A stretch of DNA of 64,000 nucleotides, taken from NCBI GenBank assembly GCA_963708325.1, contig OY970203.1, positions 2,170,001-2,234,000 on the forward strand, written 5' to 3'. Of this stretch, positions 14,703 through 22,183 are shown one piece after another. How positions within the stretch are numbered: the first letter of the stretch is position 1; each line of letters begins with the position of its first letter. Below the pieces are notes generated by a model. The model made no database searches. It saw only the letters and a program-made list of their open reading frames with translations, and was not told the DNA's origin. Origin of the DNA: G963708325 sp963708325. Its GTDB lineage: Bacteria > Actinomycetota > Thermoleophilia > Solirubrobacterales > 70-9. Both the position numbers and the translations under genes were made by a program.

Positions 14703-16402
14703 CTATTCGCGGCGCTCAACCTTGAGCAGCCGCAGGTAGCACCCCGTCTGAAGGAGCAGTGCCGCGTCACCGCGACCGATCTCGTCGCACAGGCCGTGGG
14801 CGATGACATTGCGCAGGTTCAGACCGAGCGAGTCGGCCAGAAGGTTGACCAGATATGCGTGCCAACCCCGTGCGCCACGAGCGAAGACGGGACGGAGCTG
14901 CTCGAGGATCCAGCCGAGTGGACGTTCTCGACCGGGGTTTGCACCAGATGGCTCGAGATAGGTGGGGATCCCCAGGTGTCGCGCGAGCTCGCGCAGGATC
15001 GCTTCGATCCGGGGAGCGATCACGTGTGCGGCGTCGTCGGGCTCGCCACCCCAGTAGTGCTCGAAGCCACGTGCGATGCGATCGGCAATCTCGGGGCGGA
15101 TCAGGGTCGTGGTGAACAGTTCACGTATGGCCTCTCGGCTCCCACTGCCAGAGTGCGCCTCTCGGATTTCGTCCAGGACGTTGGCGGCCAGCAGCGACCA
15201 AAGGCGTGCTGCATTCGCGCGCTGTTGTGCGCGGACCCACTGTTGGCGGCGTTCATCGGTGTTGGCGAGGAAGAGCACGCTTGATTCGTCCGAGCTCATG
15301 ACCACCTGCGTGACGAGAAACTGCAACGGGGCCGCCTGGCGAAGGCCTTCAATCCGCTCGTCGAGGTCCTCGGGTTCGCCACCGGGCGGACCGGCGACCC
15401 CAAACCGCGTGAACGCCCCCTCAAGGTCGTCGTCACCAACGATGCGATCGATCATCTGCCGCATAGCCTCGGTTGGGATCTCGACCTGGGCGGAGACGGT
15501 CTTCAGGTCGAAGTCCTCGGGATTCATCGCCTGAAGCTCACGCCGCAGCTCCTCGATAAGACTGGCTTCGAGCTCGTGTCTGGTCGCTAGCGCGAGAGCA
15601 CGCTGCAAGTGGACCGCTCGGATCATTCCCTCGGTCTCGCCTGCCGCAGTTCGCCACCTGTCGACCTGCTCCCGGCGCAGGTCCTTGCGACGCTCCGGGG
15701 CTCTCCCGATCTTGAGCTCGACGATCGTCTCCGCGATGTGCGGGTCGTCGCCGTAGCGGGCCTCGGTGGCGTCGATCAGCTCGTCGAGTTCATCCGGTGG
15801 ACCCTCGAGCCGCGCCAGCGGTGCTAGAAGGCCTAGCGCAACACCCGGCCCTCCGTCCTCAGCGGCTAGGTCCTCGCGAACCATCTCGACGCTACGGCGG
15901 ACGATTTGCCCCATCCGGTCCTCGTCGCGCAAATCGGCCCCAGCTCGAGAGCCCGGACCAGGCCGACGACGCGTTCGATCGCCGGCCAATCGGGGTTTGC
16001 ACTCAGCTCGACGTACGCATCGACAGCCGCGCGAGCGTGTAGGTCCGGGCGGTCGCCAATCCTTCGCTCCCAGAGCAGGTCCTCCAGACGAGAGCTGGCG
16101 ATCGGATCGTCGAGCGCCCCCGCGGCGGCGATCCATGCGTCGACGTCCGCAGTCACAACGTCAGCCAACGGCGGGGGGAACTGTCCCTGGTCGGTGACGA
16201 TCATCGGAGCGAATGGGCCCTCCTCAGATCGCCGCTCCTCGTCGTGGACCAGCATGTAGCCGAAGGCGAAGACGAGGGGCCGGTACTGCTCCTGGGTGTC
16301 CTGCGGGGCGAGCTCGCGCAGTTTCGCGTCCACAGCGTGCCAGCTGTCGGCCTCGGTCACGGCTTGGCGAAGGTGCTCAAGGACTTTTGGTTCGAGACTC
16401 AT
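14703..16402 (-). pseudogene. DUF4209-like (HEPN-type) protein, split by a frameshift
   Basis: Two adjacent frames form one protein. The first (ATG at 16402) runs through VVGLVRALELG and then loses sense. The second continues with ADLRDEDRMGQIVRRSVEMV and runs to the stop at 14703. The junction is the CCCC run at 15938-15941 (plus strand), where one more C would restore a single frame of about 566 residues. The C-terminus has the DUF4209 signature LGLNLRNVIAHGLCDEI. RNVIAH in it fits the Rx4H motif of HEPN ribonucleases. It is either a recent pseudogene, a slippage site, or a one-base consensus error. It is transcribed opposite to its neighbours. Confidence 0.7.
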
Positions 16403-16497
16403 GAACCTCAGATGGTTAGCGGGGCCTGCGGCTAGAACCCGCTGGTCCTGATCCTGCTCCCGAGCCGATCAGCCGCAGCTGCCTCCAGACTAAGCGC

Positions 16498-17286
16498 GTG
16501 CGGATTCTCGACCTAGACCTCGACTTCTTTCAGGAGGGCAGAGCGACTCACATTTCATTCGATGAAGTCCGTCGTGATCCAGACGAATACCCGCCCTGGC
16601 TGCTGGAGGACGCCCTCGCGTTTGTGGAGACCCAGTGCTTGGTGACCGACAAGCTGCCGGGCCTCGCGGTCGAGCACCACGCTGAGCTGTTCCATCACTT
16701 CGGGGAATGGATCGAGAACGGGACGCTCACGTCATCATTCGAGCTCGTCCACGTCGATGCTCACGCCGACCTCGGTCTCGGCGATTCGGGATACGACTAC
16801 ATCCTCGCCGAGCTCGCTTTCGCTCCCCTCGCCGAGCGTTACAAGGCGCTGAAGGAGGGTGTTCCCGCCTTGCCCGAGGCGTTCTGCGAGCGGGGCGCCG
16901 ACGCGCTCAACGACGCCAACTGGCTGGCGTTCGCAGTCGCCTGCGGCTGGCTCTCAGAGTTGACTTACGTGTTCAACGGCATCGGTCCCGCGCCAGGTGA
17001 CCTGCTGCGCTACCTGATGAAGGACTTCGACGTCGAATCGGATCACCTCCAAGTCCACGCTATAGAGAGAGGAGAGCTTCGGGACTCGCTGATGCGCATC
17101 GGTCCGCCGCGGGTCGAGCGAGCAGATCCCGCCATCCCCTTCGCGGCGATCCCCTGGCGCGACTACCAGGCGACGCGGCCGTTCGATGTCGTCTGCCTCA
17201 CGCGCTCACCGGCCTACACGTCTTCGACAGCTGATCCCATCTTCGACACGATTCGAGAGCGCTTCATTGACGAGCGGCGTTTCTAG
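16498..17286 (+). CDS. UPF0489 family protein (arginase-like fold)
   Basis: The 262-residue protein starts at GTG 16498. The opening strand VRILDLDLDFF and the later VHVDAHADLGLGDSG give the metal-binding pattern (DLDxF, DAHxD) of the UPF0489 family, which is related to the arginase/deacetylase fold. The ligand residues are present, so it is probably a metal-dependent hydrolase. No substrate is known for the family. It is an island gene between the broken DUF4209 gene and the integrase and is transcribed alone. It could be cargo with a metabolic or defence role; the sequence does not tell. Confidence 0.75.
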   Translation: MRILDLDLDFFQEGRATHISFDEVRRDPDEYPPWLLEDALAFVETQCLVTDKLPGLAVEHHAELFHHFGEWIENGTLTSSFELVHVDAHADLGLGDSGYDYILAELAFAPLAERYKALKEGVPALPEAFCERGADALNDANWLAFAVACGWLSELTYVFNGIGPAPGDLLRYLMKDFDVESDHLQVHAIERGELRDSLMRIGPPRVERADPAIPFAAIPWRDYQATRPFDVVCLTRSPAYTSSTADPIFDTIRERFIDERRF

Positions 17287-17424
17287 GTGAGGAGGAGGGC
17301 CGCGACATCTCCTGAAGACCGCCGCTTTCCATGCCGAGGAACACTAATCTCGTCGCGGATCAGGCTGGCTCCCTTCGCGTGAGAGCAGCAGCGCCGACGA
17401 GATCTCGACCGGCTCAAACCAAGA

Positions 17425-18558
17425 TCAGACACCAGCGGCTCTGACGCGCGGCTTGATGAGTGCGGCCACCTGCGACGCCGCTTCCTCATGCATCGCCGGG
17501 ATCGCATGCGAGTACACGTCGAGCGTGATCGAGATCGTTGCGTGGCCGAGGCGCTCCTGCACGACCTTCGGGTGCACTCCGGCCTGGAGCGCCAGCGTGG
17601 CGTGGGTGTGACGGAGGTCGTGGAGGCGGATTTTCGGCAGGCGCGCCGATGCGAGGTGGCGCGCGAACGCTCGCGACAAGCTCCGAGGCCAGATCGGTGT
17701 TCCGTCCTCGCGGCAGAACACGAAATCATCGTCCTGGTAGGTGGGACCAAGCGCACGCCGCTCGGTTTGCTGGGCGCGCCGGTGCTCCCGAAGCGCGGCC
17801 ACCGTGCCCGGGTCGAGCGCGACGGTACGCCGGCCGCGCTCGCTCTTCGTCTCCGAGACGACCCGGTTCCCGACGAGCGTCTGCACAATCATCGCCCGCC
17901 CGGCGTCGAGGTCCACGTCCCGCCAGCGGAGCCCGAGGGCCTCTCCGCGCCGGCATCCCGTCATCGCCAGGAACCGCCAGCACCCTGCGAGTCGGTCGTT
18001 GCGGACGCTCTCCAGGAAGGCTTGGAGCTCGGCTGCGGACCACGTCCGCATCACGCGCTTTCGAGTGGCGCGGAGCGACGGGGGATCGGCGGCATCGGCC
18101 GGGCTCCGCGCGAGCCGATTCCACTTCACGGCATCGGAGAGCGCGCGGCGGAGGATCGCGTGTATGTACCGGACGGTTCGCGGCGAGAGGCACGCGCTCA
18201 GGTCGGCGTACATCGAGTTGAGCATCGCGGGGGTCAGGGCCTGGAGCCGCACCGATCCGAGACGGGGGAGGACGTGATTGCGAACGTTCGCGGCGTAGGA
18301 ATCGAACGTGAGCGGCCGCAGGCTGGACCGGACGGCGGGGAGCCACTCCCCTTCGAGGAACGAGCGGACCGTCAGCTTCGATGGCGCGACGTACTGGCCG
18401 GTCGAGAGCTGGCCGAGGATCTCCGTCAGCGCCTCGCTGGCCTCGCGCTTGGTCCTGAACCCGGAGTGCCACTTCTGGCGCCGTCGGCCCTGCTCGTCGC
18501 GGCCGATGTCGACGACGACCGCCCAGGTGCTGCCCCGCTTCCTGATGTGGCCCCTCAT
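17425..18558 (-). CDS. int: tyrosine recombinase/integrase of the island
   Basis: The 377-residue protein has an N-terminal arm-binding domain (1-60, GSTWAVVVDIG), a SAM-like core-binding domain (62-150) and a full catalytic domain. The catalytic residues are Arg203 in TGCRRGEAL, His313 and Arg316 in LHDLRHTHA, His339 in LGHATI and nucleophile Tyr349 in LDVYSH, all present. It should integrate and excise the element at the repeated 3' end of the MIP18 gene. Its ATG overlaps the stop of the degenerate recombinase upstream (ATGA, 18555-18558). The gene sits 3.5 kb from the middle att copy rather than next to it. Confidence 0.92.
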   Translation of the reverse strand: MRGHIRKRGSTWAVVVDIGRDEQGRRRQKWHSGFRTKREASEALTEILGQLSTGQYVAPSKLTVRSFLEGEWLPAVRSSLRPLTFDSYAANVRNHVLPRLGSVRLQALTPAMLNSMYADLSACLSPRTVRYIHAILRRALSDAVKWNRLARSPADAADPPSLRATRKRVMRTWSAAELQAFLESVRNDRLAGCWRFLAMTGCRRGEALGLRWRDVDLDAGRAMIVQTLVGNRVVSETKSERGRRTVALDPGTVAALREHRRAQQTERRALGPTYQDDDFVFCREDGTPIWPRSLSRAFARHLASARLPKIRLHDLRHTHATLALQAGVHPKVVQERLGHATISITLDVYSHAIPAMHEEAASQVAALIKPRVRAAGV

Positions 18559-19055
18559 GCCGCTCCTCCGTCCTGGACTGCAAGTGCAGCGCGGGTACGC
18601 CGGATTGCGGGAAGCCCGATCGGGCGCAGTGCCGCTCGCTCGGCGACCTGCGCGAGCGCCCGGCTGAGGCTCCGCGGATGGAGCGGCTCACCGCTCTCGC
18701 GGCAGACCACGAGGTCGTGGTCGCTGTAGTCGGAGCCCCACTCGGATCGCTCGGCCTCTTGGCGCTCGCGGTGCTCGCAGAGAATCGCGACCGTGCCCGG
18801 GTGGAGGTCGACCGCGCGCACCCGGCGCGACGTCGACGGCGGCTTGATCGCTGTGTAGGGAACACCGACGACGGCGTTGCGAACGTCGATCCGCGCAGCG
18901 TCGAGATCGACGTCCGTCCAGCGCAGCGCGAGCAGCTCGCCGGTACGCAACCCGCCGAATGCGGCGAGGTGCCACGCTGCCTCGAGGCGCGTGCCGCGTA
19001 TCTCCGCGAGAAACGCGGCGAGCTCGTCTGGCGTCCAGTGGTCGAGCCGACTCAC
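18555..19055 (-). CDS. degenerate, truncated tyrosine recombinase domain
   Basis: This encodes 166 residues from the GTG at 19055, which overlaps the excisionase stop (GTGA). It aligns along its length with residues about 170-325 of the neighbouring integrase. The first catalytic Arg (FGGLRTGELL) is kept. The HxxR box is LPAIRRTRAALAVQ where the integrase has LHDLRHTHATLALQ, so the His is Pro. The protein stops right there, before the second His and Tyr. It cannot be a strand-transfer enzyme. Its perfect overlaps on both sides suggest it is still translated, perhaps as an accessory factor. Alternatively it is a decaying duplicate. Confidence 0.7.
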   Translation of the reverse strand: MSRLDHWTPDELAAFLAEIRGTRLEAAWHLAAFGGLRTGELLALRWTDVDLDAARIDVRNAVVGVPYTAIKPPSTSRRVRAVDLHPGTVAILCEHRERQEAERSEWGSDYSDHDLVVCRESGEPLHPRSLSRALAQVAERAALRPIGLPAIRRTRAALAVQDGGAA

Positions 19056-19255
19056 CGCGGAGCCCCCAGCCACTCGAGTAGAGCCGGGACGGGGACGACG
19101 ATTCGGCGACCGAGTCGCCGTGTCGGAAACTCGCCGCGGCGGGCGGCCTCGTACGCGGCCGTGCGCCCGAGGCCGAGAATCTGGGCGGCCTGCTCGACCG
19201 TGATCGTCGCCTCATCGGCGAGCTGGATGAGCAGGGAGGGCTTACGCTCTCTCAT
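19052..19255 (-). CDS. xis: excisionase-like HTH protein
   Basis: This encodes 67 residues with an excisionase/MerR-type winged HTH: ITVEQAAQILGLGRTAAYEAARRGEFPTRRLGRRIVVPVPALLEWL. Proteins of this kind sit beside actinobacterial integrases and act as recombination directionality factors or regulators. It is first in a three-gene unit with the degenerate recombinase and the integrase, each overlapping by four bases. TAGGAGGTCC lies before its ATG. In the minus-strand RNA, GACCT (19277-19273) can pair with AGGTC (19265-19261), which overlaps that ribosome binding site. Confidence 0.8.
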   Translation of the reverse strand: MRERKPSLLIQLADEATITVEQAAQILGLGRTAAYEAARRGEFPTRRLGRRIVVPVPALLEWLGAPR

Positions 19256-19284
19256 GTCAGGACCTCCTATGTAGGTCTTGGCCA

Positions 19285-19315
19285 GGCCCCGGGGCGTTCC
19301 AGCGCCGCCGGGGCC
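19285..19315 (-). promoter_or_regulatory. GC-rich leader hairpin upstream of the xis-int unit
   Basis: GGCCCCGG (19285-19292) pairs with CCGGGGCC (19308-19315), and GGCG (19293-19296) can pair with CGCC (19303-19306) inside. It lies 30 bases upstream of the xis start, within the leader of a transcript starting near the inverted repeat at 19325-19379. It could act as an attenuator. No T-run follows on the minus strand, so simple termination is uncertain. Confidence 0.4.
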
Positions 19316-19324
19316 GCTCTCGTT

Positions 19325-19379
19325 GCTTACACGAGTAGGCTAGCGCGCTGGTCGGACGGATCCGCGTACACGTGTAAGC
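19325..19379. promoter_or_regulatory. inverted repeat GCTTACACG/CGTGTAAGC between xis-int and the AlpA-like gene
   Basis: GCTTACACG (19325-19333) and CGTGTAAGC (19371-19379) are perfect 9-base inverted repeats 37 bases apart. The right arm also lies in the 10-base palindrome TACACGTGTA (19367-19376). They fill the divergent intergenic region between the excisionase-like gene and the AlpA-like gene at 19388. Two half-operators about 46 bases apart could permit looping by a regulator controlling both directions. Confidence 0.55.
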
Positions 19380-19387
19380 TCAAGGCG

Positions 19388-19615
19388 ATGAACCCGCGGA
19401 TCGACACCGAGGATCTGATCGACGCGCATGGCGTTGCAGAGATCCTCGGTCTGACTCATCGCAATACGGTGAGCCAGTACCTGGAGCGGTATCCCGAGAT
19501 GCCGCGTCCGGTTGTGGACCTGGGTCGCGGCCGGCCGCGGCTATGGCTGCGGAGCGAGATTGAGGGCTGGGCCGAGCAGCGCGCTTCGCGGAAGGGTGAG
19601 CGCTCGCGCGACTGA
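19388..19615 (+). CDS. AlpA-like helix-turn-helix protein
   Basis: This encodes 75 residues with DLIDAHGVAEILGLTHRNTVSQYLERYPEMPRP, an AlpA/HTH_17-like DNA-binding module, followed by PRLWLRSEIEGWAEQR. It is divergent from the xis-int unit and nine bases after the right arm of the inverted repeat at 19325-19379, which is the most likely site for autoregulation. AlpA-type proteins control excision in several islands; here it could be the second directionality factor or the repressor of the recombination genes. Confidence 0.75.
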   Translation: MNPRIDTEDLIDAHGVAEILGLTHRNTVSQYLERYPEMPRPVVDLGRGRPRLWLRSEIEGWAEQRASRKGERSRD

Positions 19616-19951
19616 ACCCGGCGCGGTCCGGCGGAGATGCTCGAAGACTTTGCGCCCTGCGAAGCACGTCGCCAGGTAGCCGGTCTTGACGCTCCTGGCG
19701 CCTTCCGGGCGCTTGAGCAAGTCGACGTCAGCACCTTCGGCGAGTTCCGCACAATCAACGGTCTCGGCGTCTACTTCAGAGCTGCTTTCCGCACGGCGAT
19801 CCGGTGTACGGCTGGATCGCTGAGTGGTGCTTGTCGCGCGAAGCGAGAGCGAGATCTGCACGCCGTATGCGCATGTCCAGGCCGCCATGCCCTCGCGGAG
19901 TGTCTCAACCCAAACGCGACCCAGCTATCGGATCAAACTAGAGTTGGCCAC
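19616..19951. other. 336-base stretch without a convincing gene
   Basis: The frame of the following gene stays open back to an ATG at 19637. Residues encoded here are unusually rich in Cys and Arg and do not look like a protein domain, so I treat this as leader or non-coding sequence. I see no clear promoter or hairpin in it. Confidence 0.4.
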
Positions 19952-21556
19952 GTGCCGAATGCTCTACACCCTTCAGTCGCGAGCATCACCGACTGGCTGC
20001 AGAATGGGGCAAACGGGCTCACCCTGCTGCTGGGGTTAGCCGCGATCGTCGCATTCATCCTGTCGCGGGTTGCGTTGGCCCAGATCATCCGCCGCTACTA
20101 CGTGCGTGAGCTGAGTAAACCATTAGCGAGGGATAGAGCGACAGTCAAGAAGGGCCTAACCAGGGGTGTCGAGGCGCGAATTAATGGGGACGCATGGCCG
20201 ATCGCCTCGGAGTATCACGGGCTTACCGTCGCGGAGGGTCGTCGAGAATGGTGGGTGCCGTGGAGCTGTGGTGAGCAACTCAGCGAGCTCGCGACAGCGT
20301 ACGAGAGAGCCGGCGCCAGACTGCGGCGGTCTCTCACACTTCGGCTAGGCGCCGGAACCGATTTTGCGGCTGGAGAAGCGCGGCTTGCGGATGTCGTCGG
20401 ATCCCGTCTTCTTGCTGACTCGGACTTCAAACCTAGTCCGTCGCTCGGCCAATCGCCTTCGGAGCCGCTCGCCAACCTCCTCCGGGGCTTCGGCGCCCAC
20501 ATCCTGCTGTGGCCTCCATATGGACTTGACTCTTACTACGCGGACGTTCGCTGCACTCAGACTGGCGAGCACTTTGGAGCACCGGATCTCCCTTTTCACT
20601 TGTTGGCCCCAGGCTCAGCTAAGGGTCGGTGGTCCGGGGTGCGATCGGAGCTTGCTGACCGTCTCGACGATCGGGTGCGGGACATAGCCCGTCAACGTCT
20701 GGAGGCGATGAGCCCCGACTTCAATGGGCGGGTCCTGCGGTTACGCCGGTGGAGGGCCGAGTCATCAGAGTCGTCCTTGGCGGCGCGATTGCACCTCCTA
20801 GCCGACTCCACAAACTTTGCGAGTGTGCTCGCCACAAGCGGTGGGCTTCATTTGGTCGAAGACGAGGCGTGGCGGCGAACAGTTGAAGCGCTATGTCTCG
20901 ATCGGCATCTCAACGGGCAGGATGCGTCCGGTGAAGAGTCGTTTGCCGCAAACCACCTCGTAGTACACCTCGGCATCGTTACTGCTGACCGGCAACTGGC
21001 TCTCACAAGACGGGGGACGCAAAGCGAGTTCTATCCCGGGACCCTCAACAGCGCGGTGAACGGTGTAGTCGAGATCGCGCCACGTGCCGGACTCCTGCGA
21101 GGGGACTATGACGATGATGGCTTTGTCGACGTCCTCGCGACTGCGCTTCGAGAGGCGGACGAGGAGCTCGGGGATCGGCTAGGTCTCCGACGGGAGAACC
21201 TGGTCATCCGTGCTCTCGGGCTCAACCACACCAAATCTGAGGTGACCCCATACGTCTTGCTGGAGGCAAGAACTGAACTGACTCTAGAAGCGATCGCTAG
21301 GAGACAGTTCGCAACTGCGTCCCGGCACGAAGGAGCGTTCGAGGTCGGGAGCGAGTTGGTCGGCCTGCCCCTTGCTCCCACAACAGCCCGCAACGCTGTT
21401 GGCTGGCTGAGGGAACGCCGCGACGATCTCACCCTCGGCGGGCTTGTCAGCGGTGTCTTCGCGCTCGGATACCAACTGGACGGTGACACCATCGCGGAGG
21501 CTTGGAAAAGCGCGCCCCCCCTTCAGGACGAACAGCTGACGAGAGTCCCCGTATAG
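19952..21556 (+). CDS. membrane-anchored protein with Nudix-like C-terminal region
   Basis: I use the GTG at 19952 (534 residues); an ATG at 19637 in the same frame would add 105 unlikely residues. A membrane segment lies near the N-terminus (GLTLLLGLAAIVAFILSRVAL, about 20-40). It is followed by a large soluble part with short hydrophobic strands (LLRGFGAHILLWPPYGLDSYYAD and others). Near residues 385-405 FVDVLATALREADEELGDRLGL resembles a Nudix box (REAxEELG). So a membrane-tethered Nudix-like hydrolase is possible. Other Nudix features are weak, so the function is a suggestion. It is cargo near the right end of the island. Confidence 0.55.
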   Translation: MPNALHPSVASITDWLQNGANGLTLLLGLAAIVAFILSRVALAQIIRRYYVRELSKPLARDRATVKKGLTRGVEARINGDAWPIASEYHGLTVAEGRREWWVPWSCGEQLSELATAYERAGARLRRSLTLRLGAGTDFAAGEARLADVVGSRLLADSDFKPSPSLGQSPSEPLANLLRGFGAHILLWPPYGLDSYYADVRCTQTGEHFGAPDLPFHLLAPGSAKGRWSGVRSELADRLDDRVRDIARQRLEAMSPDFNGRVLRLRRWRAESSESSLAARLHLLADSTNFASVLATSGGLHLVEDEAWRRTVEALCLDRHLNGQDASGEESFAANHLVVHLGIVTADRQLALTRRGTQSEFYPGTLNSAVNGVVEIAPRAGLLRGDYDDDGFVDVLATALREADEELGDRLGLRRENLVIRALGLNHTKSEVTPYVLLEARTELTLEAIARRQFATASRHEGAFEVGSELVGLPLAPTTARNAVGWLRERRDDLTLGGLVSGVFALGYQLDGDTIAEAWKSAPPLQDEQLTRVPV

Positions 21557-21564
21557 ACGACAGG

Positions 21565-21810
21565 ATGGACTTCAACCTGCTCTACGGAACGAGACGCGTC
21601 CTGAGGGGCGTGCGTCGCAGAACCTATGAGGGGGTGACCTACGAGATCACGGTCCGCGGAATGCCCCGGGGCTACTTCCAAGGTGAAGCGCGTCGACTAG
21701 ATGATGGGGCTCTCGTGGTGTCGGGTGAGAAGGCTCGCTCTAAGCAGCAAGCCAGAAAAGCCGCCGAGGCCAAACTCGACGCCGCGATGACTGCAGAGGA
21801 GAATCACTAG
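21565..21810 (+). CDS. small basic hypothetical protein
   Basis: This encodes 81 residues starting eight bases after the stop of the membrane/Nudix-like gene, so probably in the same transcript. It is Arg/Lys-rich, with strand-like patterns VTYEITVRGMPRGYFQGEARR and a helical tail (ARSKQQARKAAEAKLDAAM). That order resembles a small nucleic-acid-binding fold. No named family is recognised. A short intergenic region with the att and arm repeats follows. Confidence 0.5.
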   Translation: MDFNLLYGTRRVLRGVRRRTYEGVTYEITVRGMPRGYFQGEARRLDDGALVVSGEKARSKQQARKAAEAKLDAAMTAEENH

Positions 21811-21886
21811 CCAGCGCAGCGGGGTGCCGCTTTCGCGTGATAGCAACACCCCCGACGGCAAGCGAGATCAGCGGCGCTCTTCGGGG

Positions 21887-21906
21887 GCTGCAAACCAGTT
21901 GCAAAC
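21887..21906 (+). repeat. candidate integrase arm-type site, right copy
   Basis: GCTGCAAACCAGTTGCAAAC differs from 2285-2304 at two adjacent bases and keeps orientation. It lies about 115 bases inside the middle att copy. The adjoining CTGCAAAC at 22065-22072, just beyond the att copy, may be a further half-site. Confidence 0.55.
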
Positions 21907-22021
21907 GCACTCCTCAGAACCGGGACGGACTGATCGGCTCGATGCGTTGAAGCCGGGGCGGGATCCGGCTTCACCAGCCAGTTCACGGACTGCCCAGCAC
22001 GCGCCGGCACGGCGACCCCCA

Positions 22022-22063
22022 GAGATGATGTCCGAGGACGCGAAGTTCGCGCTCGGTTATTAG
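22022..22063 (+). repeat. middle attachment-site copy (right end of the 19.8 kb island)
   Basis: Bases 22022-22050 equal 2192-2220. Bases 22031-22056 equal 27218-27243. Read in frame it gives MMSEDAKFALGY then TAG at 22061, a duplicate of the MIP18 C-terminus without the rest of the gene. It marks the junction between the island carrying the integrase and the adjoining 5.2 kb segment. Confidence 0.85.
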
Positions 22064-22183
22064 CCTGCAAACGGGCGACTTCTTCTGGAACAGGGTCCCG
22101 AACGGGTCCCGGAAGCCATCAAAGTCGTCCCATCAGCGGGCGGGGGATGGCCGGAAACTGAATACGAAGCCGCCACACCGGGA

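Noticed and set aside
12688..17334. 13-base inverted repeats GCATGGAAAGCGG and CCGCTTTCCATGC as ends of an insertion sequence
   Set aside because: No transposase lies between them and no target duplication is seen. The left copy is also part of a local stem-loop. Probably chance.
19637..19951. N-terminal extension of the membrane/Nudix-like protein from the ATG at 19637
   Set aside because: The residues are Cys- and Arg-rich with no fold-like pattern, and the start has no properly spaced ribosome binding site. A later GTG just before the membrane segment is more likely, though not certain.
21824..22063. Small open frame ending PEMMSEDAKFALGY, like a truncated MIP18 protein
   Set aside because: Only the last residues match, and they are the att duplication. 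The upstream part is unrelated and lies in the arm-site region, so it is not a gene fragment from within the family.
22082..22135. GGGTCCCG direct repeats near 22114-22135 as regulatory sites
   Set aside because: Two short copies only, downstream of kup, with no link to a promoter or the att sites.
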